Assembly (NCBI RefSeq): GCF_037991315.1
Contig: NZ_CP150300.1
Span: 5,890,001-5,954,000 of the forward strand
Length of the DNA stretch: 64,000 bases
Source: Paenibacillus sp. FSL H8-0079
Lineage (GTDB): Bacteria; Bacillota; Bacilli; Paenibacillales; Paenibacillaceae
Reading direction: 5' to 3'
Made by a program: the position numbers and the translations under genes. Of the stretch, positions 18,926 through 27,724 are shown piece by piece. Under the pieces are notes generated by a model. The model made no database searches. It saw nothing but the letters and a program-made list of their open reading frames with translations, and was not told where the DNA came from. Position 1 is the stretch's first letter; each line of letters starts with the position of its first letter.

Positions 18926-20206
18926 TTACAAATAGTTCATTGGATTGACTGCTGTACCATTATCTCGTACTTCAAAGTGCAAGTGAGGTCCAGTAGAGTT
19001 TCCTGTATTTCCTGACTCAGCAATGGTATCACCTTTGCTCACGGTGTCGCCCTTGCTGACTTTAAATCCACCTTCGCGCAAGTGACCATATAACGTCCAT
19101 AGTCCGCCACCATGGTCCACAATAACCGTATAGCCATAACCGCTATACCATTCAGCCATGATTACAATTCCGCCGGAGGCAGCATGTACAGAGGATCCCA
19201 CAGGCACAGCGAAATCAACACCGTTATGCATCTTACCCACTACACCCGTAATTGGGTGGGTACGGGGACCGAATGGAGAAGAAATACGTCCGCCAGATAC
19301 CGGTCTTGAGAAGATACCATTACCTGATGAATACGTGACCTCACTGCTGCTATCCGAGCTGACTCTGGTTGGCGTCTTGGCTGCTGCTTTCGCCCGAGCT
19401 GCTGCTGCGGCTTTTGCTTTGGCTGCGGCTGCTGCCTGTTGTTCACGCAATTTATTTTTCTCTTGTAGAAGTGCTGAACGTTTGCTGGCAATCTGCATCA
19501 ATACATCTTCTTGCTCTTGTGTCAGCTCTTCTGATTCTTCAATCTTAGCATCATATGAAGCGAGAAGCACTTGCTTTTCCGCTTCTTTTTCATTCAATTG
19601 GGACTTGCGCTGTTTCTTCTGTGAATACAGGCTCTTGGCTTCTGCATATTGCACATCCAGTTCTGCCTTTTTGTCCACAACGAGTTGCTTGTCCGCTTTG
19701 TGCTCATCCAGCAGATGCTGATCCTGATCCACGATCGTTTTGAGTGAATCCGCACGAGTCAGAAAGTCAGTGAAGCTGGTGGAGGACAACAATACATCCA
19801 GATAGGATACAGCACCGTCCGTATACATCAGACGCACGCGTGACTCCAAAAGTTTCTCCCTTGCAACAATACGTTCTTCTGCCGCTTGCAGGTCTTTCTT
19901 GGTTGTACGGAGATCTTCTTCCGTGTTCTCGATCTGCAAGGATACGCTGGCCAGTTCATCACTAACGACATTGATCTGTTCCATAACAACCTTCAGATAA
20001 GCATTGGTTTTGTTCTTATAATGCTGGGCTTCCTTTTTGTTAGAAGCAGCTTTTTTCTGCTCCTGCTTGGCAGTAGCTGCCTTGTTCTCCAGTTGCTGAA
20101 TCTGCTGGTCAATATCGCTGATGCTACTCTTGGCATATCCGTCAGAAGGTTGAAGCGTCATACCGGCCAATAACGTTAGGGCCAGCAGTGAAGCGGTTTT
20201 TTTCAA
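18926..20206 (-). CDS. Coiled-coil murein hydrolase, EnvC-like with intact M23 metallopeptidase domain
   Basis: 426 residues from TTG at 20206. The start is chosen because a signal peptide begins there (KKTASLLALTLLAGMTL) with GGGGGA upstream; the open frame extends further but without signal or ribosome site. Residues about 30-245 form a long coiled coil, then an Ala/Lys-rich linker, then an M23 domain (about 305-426) keeping both zinc motifs: HNGVD (HxxxD) and HLH (HxH). EnvC homologues are degenerate activators; this one should cut peptidoglycan crosslinks itself. It follows ftsX in the same direction, so it is the best candidate for an FtsEX-controlled hydrolase, the role CwlO plays in B. 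subtilis. Confidence 0.88.
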   Translation of the reverse strand: MKKTASLLALTLLAGMTLQPSDGYAKSSISDIDQQIQQLENKAATAKQEQKKAASNKKEAQHYKNKTNAYLKVVMEQINVVSDELASVSLQIENTEEDLRTTKKDLQAAEERIVAREKLLESRVRLMYTDGAVSYLDVLLSSTSFTDFLTRADSLKTIVDQDQHLLDEHKADKQLVVDKKAELDVQYAEAKSLYSQKKQRKSQLNEKEAEKQVLLASYDAKIEESEELTQEQEDVLMQIASKRSALLQEKNKLREQQAAAAAKAKAAAAARAKAAAKTPTRVSSDSSSEVTYSSGNGIFSRPVSGGRISSPFGPRTHPITGVVGKMHNGVDFAVPVGSSVHAASGGIVIMAEWYSGYGYTVIVDHGGGLWTLYGHLREGGFKVSKGDTVSKGDTIAESGNTGNSTGPHLHFEVRDNGTAVNPMNYL

Positions 20207-20393
20207 AATGATGATCCCCCATCCTATGATTTCACAAGAAAGCAACCTGCACAGGTGGTGAACAGCATGTTCTTTGCTTTCTTCCAACTTAAAAGACTCC
20301 GTCTTTCCTACATATCGTCAAACAGCGTCCATTAATGAACCTGCTTTACCATTCTTTTCGACATATTCTGCAATTCGATCGATCAAAACAAAA

Positions 20394-21311
20394 TTAAACG
20401 TTGAGTGATTTGCGAATGGACAGTGTACTTCCCAAAATACCTACCAGCACACCGAGTCCGATCAACAGTGTTCCAAACAGCAACCAGATTTCGCCGAGCG
20501 GAATCAAGTTAAGCATCTGCATGAATACATCCTGACCAATCGTGTTCATCAACTGGCTGTATCCAAAGAACAGCACCCCAACCGTAATAACCGAGCCAAT
20601 AAATCCAATGAGTGCACCTTCAATAAAGAAAGGCCAACGAATAAAGGTGTTGGTTGCGCCGACCAGCTTCATAATGCCGATCTCCCGGCGACGGGCCAGA
20701 ATTGTTACGCGAATCGTATTCGAGATCAGGAACATGGACATCAGACCCAGTCCCCCGACAAAAATAAATCCGATATTACGGACCAGTTTCGTAAATTTGA
20801 ACAACACTTCCACCGTTTCCTTGCCGTAGTTCACTTTCATGATCGGCTTCTCTGGGTGTTTTTCGTTCAGGGCTTCGATTTTTTGCGCCACAAAAGTGAC
20901 GGTTTCCGGTTCAATGACCTCAACTTCAATGGTCTCCGGCAGTGGATTGTTGTCCACATCGAAACCGCTAAGCACATTATCTGCACTCTCCCCAAGACGT
21001 TCACGGAACTCCTGCAGTCCTTCTTCCTTAGAAACAAAACGAATCTCACTTACTTCAGGCATCGCGCTGATTTCTTGCTCCAGTGTGTTACGCAGGTTCT
21101 CGTCCACATTCAGTTCAAGGAACGCGCTAATCTCCACCTGGCTATCAACCTGATTCGCCATGGAGTTCACATTGAGCACCAGCAACATGAACACGCCAAG
21201 AATCAACAGCGACACAATGATGGACATGATGGAGGCTACAGACATCCAGCCGTTGCGGAATACGTTTTTGAATCCCTCCCGCAGATGGCGCAAGAGAGTA
21301 CTAAAATTCAT
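20394..21311 (-). CDS. ftsX: Cell-division ABC permease FtsX
   Basis: 305 residues. N-terminal cytoplasmic helix, first span (about 22-46), an extracellular domain of about 120 residues rich in acidic residues, then three spans (about 170-195, 220-245, 270-295). FtsX with FtsE forms a transporter-like machine that does not move a solute but uses ATP to activate a peptidoglycan hydrolase through the extracellular domain. The gene overlaps ftsE by 11 bp. The coiled-coil M23 hydrolase encoded next is the likely partner. Confidence 0.95.
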   Translation of the reverse strand: MNFSTLLRHLREGFKNVFRNGWMSVASIMSIIVSLLILGVFMLLVLNVNSMANQVDSQVEISAFLELNVDENLRNTLEQEISAMPEVSEIRFVSKEEGLQEFRERLGESADNVLSGFDVDNNPLPETIEVEVIEPETVTFVAQKIEALNEKHPEKPIMKVNYGKETVEVLFKFTKLVRNIGFIFVGGLGLMSMFLISNTIRVTILARRREIGIMKLVGATNTFIRWPFFIEGALIGFIGSVITVGVLFFGYSQLMNTIGQDVFMQMLNLIPLGEIWLLFGTLLIGLGVLVGILGSTLSIRKSLNV

Positions 21312-21987
21312 AACCGTATTCCCCTCTCATCTGATCCCGTACAATCTGTCCACGTTCAATGGCAATTACCCGTTTACGCATCGTGTTTACGATATCTTTG
21401 TTGTGAGTCGCCATAACAATGGTTGTTCCTCGGAAATTAATCTCATCCAGCAGTTGCATAATGCCCCAGGACGTCTCTGGATCGAGGTTCCCTGTAGGCT
21501 CATCCGCGATAATAACCGATGGGTTATTGACGATGGCCCGTGCAATGGCAATACGTTGCTGTTCCCCGCCTGAGAGCTGTGAAGGTTCACGATTTGCTTT
21601 GCTGCGCAGTCCCACCAAGTCGAGTACTTCCATGACTCGTTTCTTGATATGCCGCTTCGGCGCTTCGATAACTTCCATCGCAAATGCCACATTCTCAAAT
21701 GCGGTCATCCGTGGCAGCAGACGAAAATCCTGGAACACCACGCCGATGTTACGACGTACATAAGGAATCTTTCTTGGCTTTAACTTACCAATATTAAATC
21801 CGTTAATGGATATTTGTCCTTTGGTCGGAACTTCTTCTCTGTACATCAATTTCATAAATGTCGATTTGCCTGCGCCGGACGGACCGACGATATAGACAAA
21901 TTCATTGCGGTCGATCTTCACCGACACCCCTTGTAATGCGTGGGTCCCATTGGCGTAGGTCTTCCACACGTCCTGCATTTCTATCAC
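21301..21987 (-). CDS. ftsE: Cell-division ATP-binding protein FtsE
   Basis: 228 residues from GTG at 21987, the length of B. subtilis FtsE. This start gives VIEMQDVWKTY with AGGAAGTG five nt upstream; ATG at 22008, seven codons earlier, has no ribosome site. Walker A GPSGAGKST, signature LSGGEQQR and Walker B VIIADEPTG are intact. FtsE powers FtsX in hydrolase activation during elongation, division and sporulation. First gene of the ftsEX-M23-ctpB(-minJ) cluster; the upstream gap shared with a VanW gene contains a WalR-like box. Confidence 0.95.
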   Translation of the reverse strand: MIEMQDVWKTYANGTHALQGVSVKIDRNEFVYIVGPSGAGKSTFMKLMYREEVPTKGQISINGFNIGKLKPRKIPYVRRNIGVVFQDFRLLPRMTAFENVAFAMEVIEAPKRHIKKRVMEVLDLVGLRSKANREPSQLSGGEQQRIAIARAIVNNPSVIIADEPTGNLDPETSWGIMQLLDEINFRGTTIVMATHNKDIVNTMRKRVIAIERGQIVRDQMRGEYGYEF

Positions 21988-22130
21988 ATCATCACTTCCT
22001 GCTCGCATAGTTAGCCATTATCATTTCGACACAATCCCGGCATTTCCTTTAAAAAGACCTGAATTTCATCAGGAAAAAATCCACGTCATTCCTGTTTTGA
22101 TGGTGAAGCATGGATTCATATGAAGTTTAT

Positions 22131-22147
22131 TGTAACAAATTTGTTAC
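22131..22147 (+). promoter_or_regulatory. Candidate WalR (YycF) box between ftsE and the VanW-family gene
   Basis: TGTAAC, AAATT, TGTTAC fits the WalR direct-repeat consensus TGTWAH-N5-TGTWAH at every position. It is oriented toward the VanW-family gene, about 95 nt upstream of its ATG, and also lies 144 nt upstream of ftsE. WalRK governs cell-wall hydrolase genes in Bacillota. The core GTAACAAATTTGTTAC is also a perfect palindrome, so another regulator is possible. Confidence 0.5.
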
Positions 22148-22241
22148 CTATTGAGTACCCGAAAGTTTTCCTGCATTGGATCATATATATAGAAAGTGTT
22201 ACAAAGTCGGGAACAACTGAAGTATAAAGGAGCGTACGGTT

Positions 22242-23675
22242 ATGAAAAAAATACATCTGACGGTCATTGTTCTATTCTCCATCCTCTTGATCGGCTCCGC
22301 GTCCTATGGATTGTTGTATATGTACGTGAATCAGCCTGCCCTGCCCAAAGACGTTCATGTTGGCGGCATACCGGTGGAAGAGAAGAACCATAAGGATGTA
22401 CTGCATGAACTGGAGGAGAAGATCAAAAAGCTCGAGGACTGGCCTGTCACTCTTGAGTTGACCGAACCTGACCCCAAGACGATGACGTACAGCACAGCTC
22501 AGGTGGGTGTAAACTACAACGTTAACGGCTTCAAGTCCGCTATAAAAGAGCTTGAGGAAGGAGATATATGGGAACGCGCTTATGCACGTTATCATTTTCC
22601 GAAAGAGTTCTCTCTGGATATGAGTTACGATTTACGACCACTCCAAGAACACCTCAGCCCTGCCTGGGAAAAAGAAACCTTCGGTACACCTGCGAACGCT
22701 GTTCGCCGCATTACCGTAAGTGACAAAGTCCAGTATATCCCGGAAAAAGGCGTCCGCCGGATTGATTGGGATACACTCACAAATCTCATTCAAACCAAGC
22801 TGAAACGGGATTTCAATGTACTGAACCCGGATGAGAAACCCGCCCCATTGCTGATCCAGATACCACTGTATACGCTGAAACCAAAAGTAACCCTTGATTC
22901 GCTGCGTGAGGAAGGTATTGACCGGAAGATCATCCAGTTCTCTACGGGTCTTGGCAATAGTAGTGAAGGCCGGATACATAATGTCAGCGCAGCGGCGGAA
23001 GCGATTAATGGTATGATTTTGCCACCGAATGCCGTGTTCGATTATGAGAAGGTCGTCCGTAAAGCGGAGAAAGATTACGGGTTTCGTGAGGCCCCAGTCA
23101 TTGTAAACGGAAGACTGACGCCAGGAATTGGCGGGGGAATCTGTCAAGTGTCCAGTACGGTGTATAACGCAGCGCTGTTGACCGGCCTAGACATTATTGA
23201 GCGTCGCAACCATTCCCTGCCGGTCAAATATTTGCCGAAAGGACTGGATGCTACCTTTGCCTCAGGCGCCATCAACTTTCGTTTTAAAAACAATACAGGA
23301 AAATCCTTACTCATTCATGCAGAGGTGAAGAACCATCAATTGATGGTGAAATTTTTCGGCACATTCCCGGAGAATGTCAGCTATGCACTTGAATCTCGCA
23401 CCATTGAAACATTAAGTGTTCCGGTAAAGTATGTGTCCAGTACTGTACTGCCTGATGGTGCACAGCAGGTGCTGCAAGACGGACAGCCTGGATATATTGT
23501 GGAGACGGTAAGAACCAAGAGGCTGGACGGTAAAGTGGTCGAATCCAAAACGATTACAAGGGACACGTACAAAGCTCAGAATCGCCTGATTGCCCGCTCC
23601 GGTCATAGCAGCCTGCCTGACCCACAAGGGCCTTCTGTGGTCGAGGACGGGATTAGCGATACGAAACAGCCTTAG
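22242..23675 (+). CDS. VanW-family exported wall protein with G5-like C-terminus (YoaR-like)
   Basis: 477 residues. An N-terminal signal anchor (about 5-27), a putative peptidoglycan-binding region (about 40-230), a VanW domain (about 255-375; GGGICQVSSTVYNAAL), and a G5-like C-terminal segment (about 380-455). VanW domains occur beside vancomycin-resistance genes and in surface proteins; the biochemical role is not established, so no resistance function is claimed. AAAGGAGCG lies upstream of the ATG. It is divergent from ftsE, with a WalR-like box between, suggesting a cell-wall role. Confidence 0.85.
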   Translation: MKKIHLTVIVLFSILLIGSASYGLLYMYVNQPALPKDVHVGGIPVEEKNHKDVLHELEEKIKKLEDWPVTLELTEPDPKTMTYSTAQVGVNYNVNGFKSAIKELEEGDIWERAYARYHFPKEFSLDMSYDLRPLQEHLSPAWEKETFGTPANAVRRITVSDKVQYIPEKGVRRIDWDTLTNLIQTKLKRDFNVLNPDEKPAPLLIQIPLYTLKPKVTLDSLREEGIDRKIIQFSTGLGNSSEGRIHNVSAAAEAINGMILPPNAVFDYEKVVRKAEKDYGFREAPVIVNGRLTPGIGGGICQVSSTVYNAALLTGLDIIERRNHSLPVKYLPKGLDATFASGAINFRFKNNTGKSLLIHAEVKNHQLMVKFFGTFPENVSYALESRTIETLSVPVKYVSSTVLPDGAQQVLQDGQPGYIVETVRTKRLDGKVVESKTITRDTYKAQNRLIARSGHSSLPDPQGPSVVEDGISDTKQP

Positions 23676-23745
23676 GCTCCTTTTCTGAAGCAGCCAAAAG
23701 AGTTCAATCCGTAATTCATGCATTCTAGGATAAACTGATCCTACG

Positions 23746-23799
23746 AAAACAAAAAGACACACTTCATGTCCCTTTTGGGGATAAGCGAGAAGTGTGTCT
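23746..23799 (-). terminator. Terminator of the MFS exporter gene
   Basis: AGACACACTTC pairs with GAAGTGTGTCT around a 23-nt loop. The minus strand continues with TTTTTGTTTT. It lies between the convergent VanW and MFS genes and mainly serves the MFS transcript. Confidence 0.8.
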
Positions 23800-23883
23800 C
23801 TACATTTTCAAGATAAGTTATTCGAGTTTTATCAAGCTACAATCAGCTTTACTACCGTAACTTACAGTTTACTGCACAACGGA

Positions 23884-25437
23884 TTAGTGACCGCCAGTGT
23901 ATTCGCCTTGCTCTTCGCCTACGACCATCTTCTCTTTTCCCATGAAGAAGGAAGCGACCAACGCGAGTGCAGCCGGAATTACAGCCCAGGCAAATAACTG
24001 CACGATGGAAGAGGACAGGGCATGTGTGATGGTATCCAGCACCTGAGGCGGAATCGCCTGTCTGAGTTCTGGTGAGAGCAGCGCATGTGGATCGGTCAGA
24101 TCCACTCCCTGCGGCACGCCACCCGCAGAAGCACCGCCTGCTTCCGCAGCTGAACCAGCGAGAGCATCATTCATTTTACGCGTAAATACCTGGCTCTGTA
24201 CGATACCAAAGATCGTAATGCCCATCGTCATACCGAGGGACCGCAAAAAGTTAAGTGTGGAGCTTGCTGCTCCGCGTCTTTGCGGTTCAAATGCGTTCAT
24301 GGCTGCATTGCTAAGTACGGAGAACGAAGCACCGACACCCAGACCAACCATCACCATGTAGATACGTATCGTCCAAAGGGATGAATTCTCATCCAGTGTA
24401 GTCAACAATCCAAGTCCAATGACAAGCAAGGCTAACGTAGGAATCATGATATTACGATACTTGATTTTGGTCATCAACACCCCGCCCAAGGACGCCGTCA
24501 CAACGGACCCAAGCATCATGGGCAGCAGCACAAGACCGGAGTTGGTCGCTTTACCACCGAGTACCCCCTGTATGAAGATCGGAATGTACACGGATGCTGT
24601 AATGAACGCCGCACCACTGAACATACCAATAACGTTACTGGACCAGTAGACCCGGTTGCGGAACATGCCGAAGGAGATGATTGGTTCCTTGGCTTTCGTT
24701 TCCGCGTACAGGAACAGCAGCGCTAGTGCTACAAATCCGGCAAACAAGCCGACAATCTGCCAGGAACCCCATGCAAACGTTTTGCCGCCCAGTTCCAGAC
24801 CGAAGATCAGACACACAACTGCACCGATTAGCGTTACAGCACCCAGCCAGTCGATCTGTTGGGATTGATGCTGATGGGATTCTTTATAAAAGAACGCAAT
24901 AAACACAAATGCAATCAAGCCGAGCGGCAGGTTGATATAAAATACCCATTCCCATGTCGCATACTGTGTAATGTAAGCACCGAGCAGTGGTCCAAATACA
25001 CTGGACAAGCCGAAGACGGCTCCAAACAATCCGCCCAGTTTACCGCGTGATTCTGGTGCAACCACATCAAACATGATCGTAAACGCAATCGGCACCAGGG
25101 CCCCCGCACCAATACCTTGAATCGCTCTGTACATCGTCAATTCCACAATAGACGTTGCCGTTCCGCACAGTGCTGAGCCAAGCATAAACACAATAATACC
25201 AAACACAAAAAACTTCTTCCGTCCATACATATCCGATAGCTTACCGAAGATCGGCATCCCCGCCATCTCAGCCACCATGTACGCGGAGGTCACCCAGACG
25301 AACTTGTCGAGCCCACCCAGCTTCCCGACAATATCCCCCATAGCTGTTGCCACGATGGTATTATCCATCGAAGCCATTAATATGCTCAGCAGTAACCCTG
25401 CCAGCACCAATCCAATACTGTTTTTACGTGCAACCAT
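23884..25437 (-). CDS. MFS multidrug exporter, DHA2 (EmrB/QacA) family
   Basis: 517 residues with about 14 membrane spans, the size and topology of the 14-span drug:proton antiporters. Motif A-like GKLSDMYGRKK lies between spans 2 and 3; the first span has the family's MDNTIVATA sequence. A Gly/Ala-rich loop (SAAEAGGASAGGV) precedes the last span. ATG at 25437 is preferred, with GGAGAG 10 nt upstream; an ATG six codons earlier lacks one. It probably extrudes toxic compounds; substrate unknown. Monocistronic, with a strong terminator. No adjacent regulator gene is evident. Confidence 0.88.
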   Translation of the reverse strand: MVARKNSIGLVLAGLLLSILMASMDNTIVATAMGDIVGKLGGLDKFVWVTSAYMVAEMAGMPIFGKLSDMYGRKKFFVFGIIVFMLGSALCGTATSIVELTMYRAIQGIGAGALVPIAFTIMFDVVAPESRGKLGGLFGAVFGLSSVFGPLLGAYITQYATWEWVFYINLPLGLIAFVFIAFFYKESHQHQSQQIDWLGAVTLIGAVVCLIFGLELGGKTFAWGSWQIVGLFAGFVALALLFLYAETKAKEPIISFGMFRNRVYWSSNVIGMFSGAAFITASVYIPIFIQGVLGGKATNSGLVLLPMMLGSVVTASLGGVLMTKIKYRNIMIPTLALLVIGLGLLTTLDENSSLWTIRIYMVMVGLGVGASFSVLSNAAMNAFEPQRRGAASSTLNFLRSLGMTMGITIFGIVQSQVFTRKMNDALAGSAAEAGGASAGGVPQGVDLTDPHALLSPELRQAIPPQVLDTITHALSSSIVQLFAWAVIPAALALVASFFMGKEKMVVGEEQGEYTGGH

Positions 25438-25509
25438 AGTACTCAATCTCTCCATTCACGCTCTATTCATATGACTGCATTAGTATATCCGAAAAGAAGT
25501 CTGCGTTAA

Positions 25510-26193
25510 TCAGTCCAAGGACCGATTGCTTTGCAGCAAAACTTCCGATTGCGGATGAATTTGCAGAGATGAACGGTATTCCACTGTACCAATCCGGCAG
25601 CCAGGACCAATTTTTATTTTATCGCCACGGACAATCTCGGCCTCCGTATTCTCTAATTCAATATCATCACCTTCGATAATCCGTGTCTTGAGAATCGACT
25701 TACTCCCCGTAAACAAGTCATTCAACCGGCCACTCTTCACAGAGATGATGGAACCGCCCATTTCCTTGACCTCGGATGGACCCATGATTTTGAGTATCAT
25801 CTGTTCAGCGCTAAGCATGCCCGCTATCGTCAAACGCCCGTTCAGCCTGATATTTTCCGCCTGACAATCCCCTGACAGATGAAGTTCACCTACCACTTTT
25901 ATATGCTCAGCTTTGACATGCAAGCCAGAAGTCTGGATTCCATCCTCACCATCGCTGCTGGCGGCTCGTTCTGTCAGGGTAAGGGTTCCGGTAATTTTAA
26001 TATCTGTGGATTCAAGCGATCCGTATATGACCGATGTACCCGTACATTTGAATCGATCACAAGATAGATTGTCGTTAAAGGACGCGTCCCCTACGACCTT
26101 GATCTTGCCGTACACGCCACCAGAAGAACTGCCATCACCAACGATGCTGATATCCATTTTTTTGTCCAATGAACGCCCAGTATTGTTATTCAT
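25510..26193 (-). CDS. yhbF: Bactofilin-family protein (YhbF/BacF-like)
   Basis: 227 residues. The central part is a series of short Val/Ile/Gly-rich strands (IKVVGDASF, IKITGTLTL, IKVVGELHL, IRLNGRLTI), the right-handed beta-helix of polymer-forming bactofilins. ATG at 26193 is chosen for AAGGGATG seven nt upstream; the earlier ATG at 26217 lacks a site. It is the third gene of a yhbD-yhbE-yhbF operon. The B. subtilis pair (BacE/BacF) forms membrane-proximal assemblies needed for flagellar hook and filament assembly, which would suit this motile host. It is similar in layout to the preceding gene, pointing to an old duplication. Confidence 0.82.
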   Translation of the reverse strand: MNNNTGRSLDKKMDISIVGDGSSSGGVYGKIKVVGDASFNDNLSCDRFKCTGTSVIYGSLESTDIKITGTLTLTERAASSDGEDGIQTSGLHVKAEHIKVVGELHLSGDCQAENIRLNGRLTIAGMLSAEQMILKIMGPSEVKEMGGSIISVKSGRLNDLFTGSKSILKTRIIEGDDIELENTEAEIVRGDKIKIGPGCRIGTVEYRSSLQIHPQSEVLLQSNRSLD

Positions 26194-26226
26194 GCATTCC
26201 CATCCCTTTCTATGCATATCGAAACT

Positions 26227-26955
26227 TTAAATTCGCTGACTGCTGCCCACCTTGGCATCCTGATCTACCTCAAGTTCACCTGAATACTCGACCAGCCTGA
26301 TGTTACAGCCACGACCAATATGAATGTTGCTGCCCCGCACAATATCAGCTTCGGTATCTTCCAGTACAATCTCATCCCCCTCAATCAAGGATGTCTTAAA
26401 TGAAGGAGTTCCGCCGAGACCAATACTTTTCCAAAAGCCATTCTGCTGTTCCTTGCGACGAATATCGATACGCTCTCCGCCAATCTCTTTAGCTGAAGAT
26501 GATGTGTGAAGCCGGATCTCCACTGTTCCCGCATTCAGAAAGCCGCTGATTTTAATATTGCCCTGTACATTAAGAGTCTCACATTGCACATCGCCTTCAA
26601 TATCGATCACGCCGCCAATATCAATTCGTTCCCCATCCACTCTTCCACGTACGGTACACTTCCCGTTCACTTCAAGTTCAGGGCTATGGAGATTTCCGTT
26701 AATCGTCGTCATGCCATCCACCCGAACACGAGAACTGGTCAGAGGTCCATTCAACGTGCACATGCCGTTAATCGCTGCACTCTCGGAGGTCAAAGCGCCG
26801 TGCATCTTCAATGTTCCATTCACTTCCATAGAGGTGCAGTCCAGGTTGCCGTTCACCTTAGCCATGCCATCAATAGATACACGGTGAAAATTCCCGCCTG
26901 CCGTCTGACTTATGCCCGCCACATTCAGATCATTCCGCTTATTCCGCTCTTCCAT
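26227..26955 (-). CDS. yhbE: Bactofilin-family protein (YhbE/BacE-like)
   Basis: 242 residues. Residues about 25-150 are eight or more repeats of a short beta-helix motif (VNGNL, VNGTLKMHG, INGMCTLNG, VNGKCTVRG), the bactofilin fold that polymerises without nucleotides. A C-terminal tail after residue 165 resembles that of the next gene (IEGDEIVLEDTEADIVRG), so the two are paralogues and may co-polymerise. AAGGAGAGG lies upstream of the ATG. It starts 15 nt after yhbD and ends 33 nt before the next gene's start. Confidence 0.85.
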   Translation of the reverse strand: MEERNKRNDLNVAGISQTAGGNFHRVSIDGMAKVNGNLDCTSMEVNGTLKMHGALTSESAAINGMCTLNGPLTSSRVRVDGMTTINGNLHSPELEVNGKCTVRGRVDGERIDIGGVIDIEGDVQCETLNVQGNIKISGFLNAGTVEIRLHTSSSAKEIGGERIDIRRKEQQNGFWKSIGLGGTPSFKTSLIEGDEIVLEDTEADIVRGSNIHIGRGCNIRLVEYSGELEVDQDAKVGSSQRI

Positions 26956-26969
26956 AGATGATCCTCTCC

Positions 26970-27593
26970 TTAACCCAATTTGAGTTTTAATTCTTCCATA
27001 AATGTTCCCATCGGCTGCCTAAGAACCACCTTCACACCATTGTCAAAATAAAACTCCGTTCCTGCTGTCACCAGCATGAATGATGGGACACCCATCTTAC
27101 GAATAAGCACGAGTTCGCTCGGTCTTCCTGTAAAACGATAATAATGTTCGGACATCACATCGATTAGCAATGCACCCTCTTGCCGCGTAATATCTCCGCT
27201 CATCAATAGCTCATCTAGAACATACAGCATCATAATCTGCTCCAAAGCATACAGTGGTTGTTCTCGACCTGCTTCTTTCAACAAGTCCAGTGATATTTGT
27301 GAAACAATGTTTCGCTCCAAAAGCTGTTGCTCAGACATCTCCACTTCACCCAACGTAGGTGAGAATACGTCTGCCAGCTCATCCAACGACAATCCGTCTT
27401 TCATATTGAGAATCTTGTCAATGCGCAGTAGTATCTGTTGTTTTGGAAAAAAGGTCTCTTGTCCGGTGTAGGACGACTTCCGTATGAACCATTCCTCCGG
27501 AATGAGATTTTTCCGCTTCCAGCGGTATAACTGGCCATACGAGATACCTGTCAGGTCCAGCAATTCTTTTTTGGAGATCAAATCATCCGTCAT
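26970..27593 (-). CDS. yhbD: YhbD-family protein with MerR-like N-terminal DNA-binding domain (DUF4004)
   Basis: 207 residues. The N-terminus (about 4-70) is a MerR-like winged helix: ISKKELLDLTGISYGQLYRWKRKNLIP. The rest (about 75-207) is the YhbD-specific domain with no known chemistry; no metal-binding cysteines are seen. AAGGGGG lies 8 nt before the ATG. First gene of the bactofilin operon, as in B. subtilis. Its own promoter carries an inverted repeat inside the spacer between -35 and -10, the site MerR proteins use, so it may regulate itself and the bactofilins. Confidence 0.85.
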   Translation of the reverse strand: MTDDLISKKELLDLTGISYGQLYRWKRKNLIPEEWFIRKSSYTGQETFFPKQQILLRIDKILNMKDGLSLDELADVFSPTLGEVEMSEQQLLERNIVSQISLDLLKEAGREQPLYALEQIMMLYVLDELLMSGDITRQEGALLIDVMSEHYYRFTGRPSELVLIRKMGVPSFMLVTAGTEFYFDNGVKVVLRQPMGTFMEELKLKLG

Positions 27594-27619
27594 ATATGGT
27601 CCCCCTTTATATTGAAATC

Positions 27620-27648
27620 AGTGTAACATAACATTGTTACGTTGTAAA
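27620..27648 (-). promoter_or_regulatory. yhbDEF promoter with an inverted repeat in the spacer
   Basis: Minus strand TTTACA (27643-27648), 17-nt spacer, TACACT (27620-27625). The inverted repeat GTAACA-N6-TGTTAC occupies 27623-27640, within the spacer and the -10. The predicted start of transcription is about 20 nt before the yhbD ATG. Confidence 0.6.
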
Positions 27649-27724
27649 ACGTTTGTTATTGCATTGATTTGGCATTGGGTATAACCTGTTAAATATGAAC
27701 TTATGAAAGGGGTTTCTTATACTC

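Noticed and set aside
22058..22073. Small hairpin CCTGA/TCAGG with U-rich flank in the ftsE leader
   Set aside because: Only a 5-bp stem; too weak to call an attenuator.
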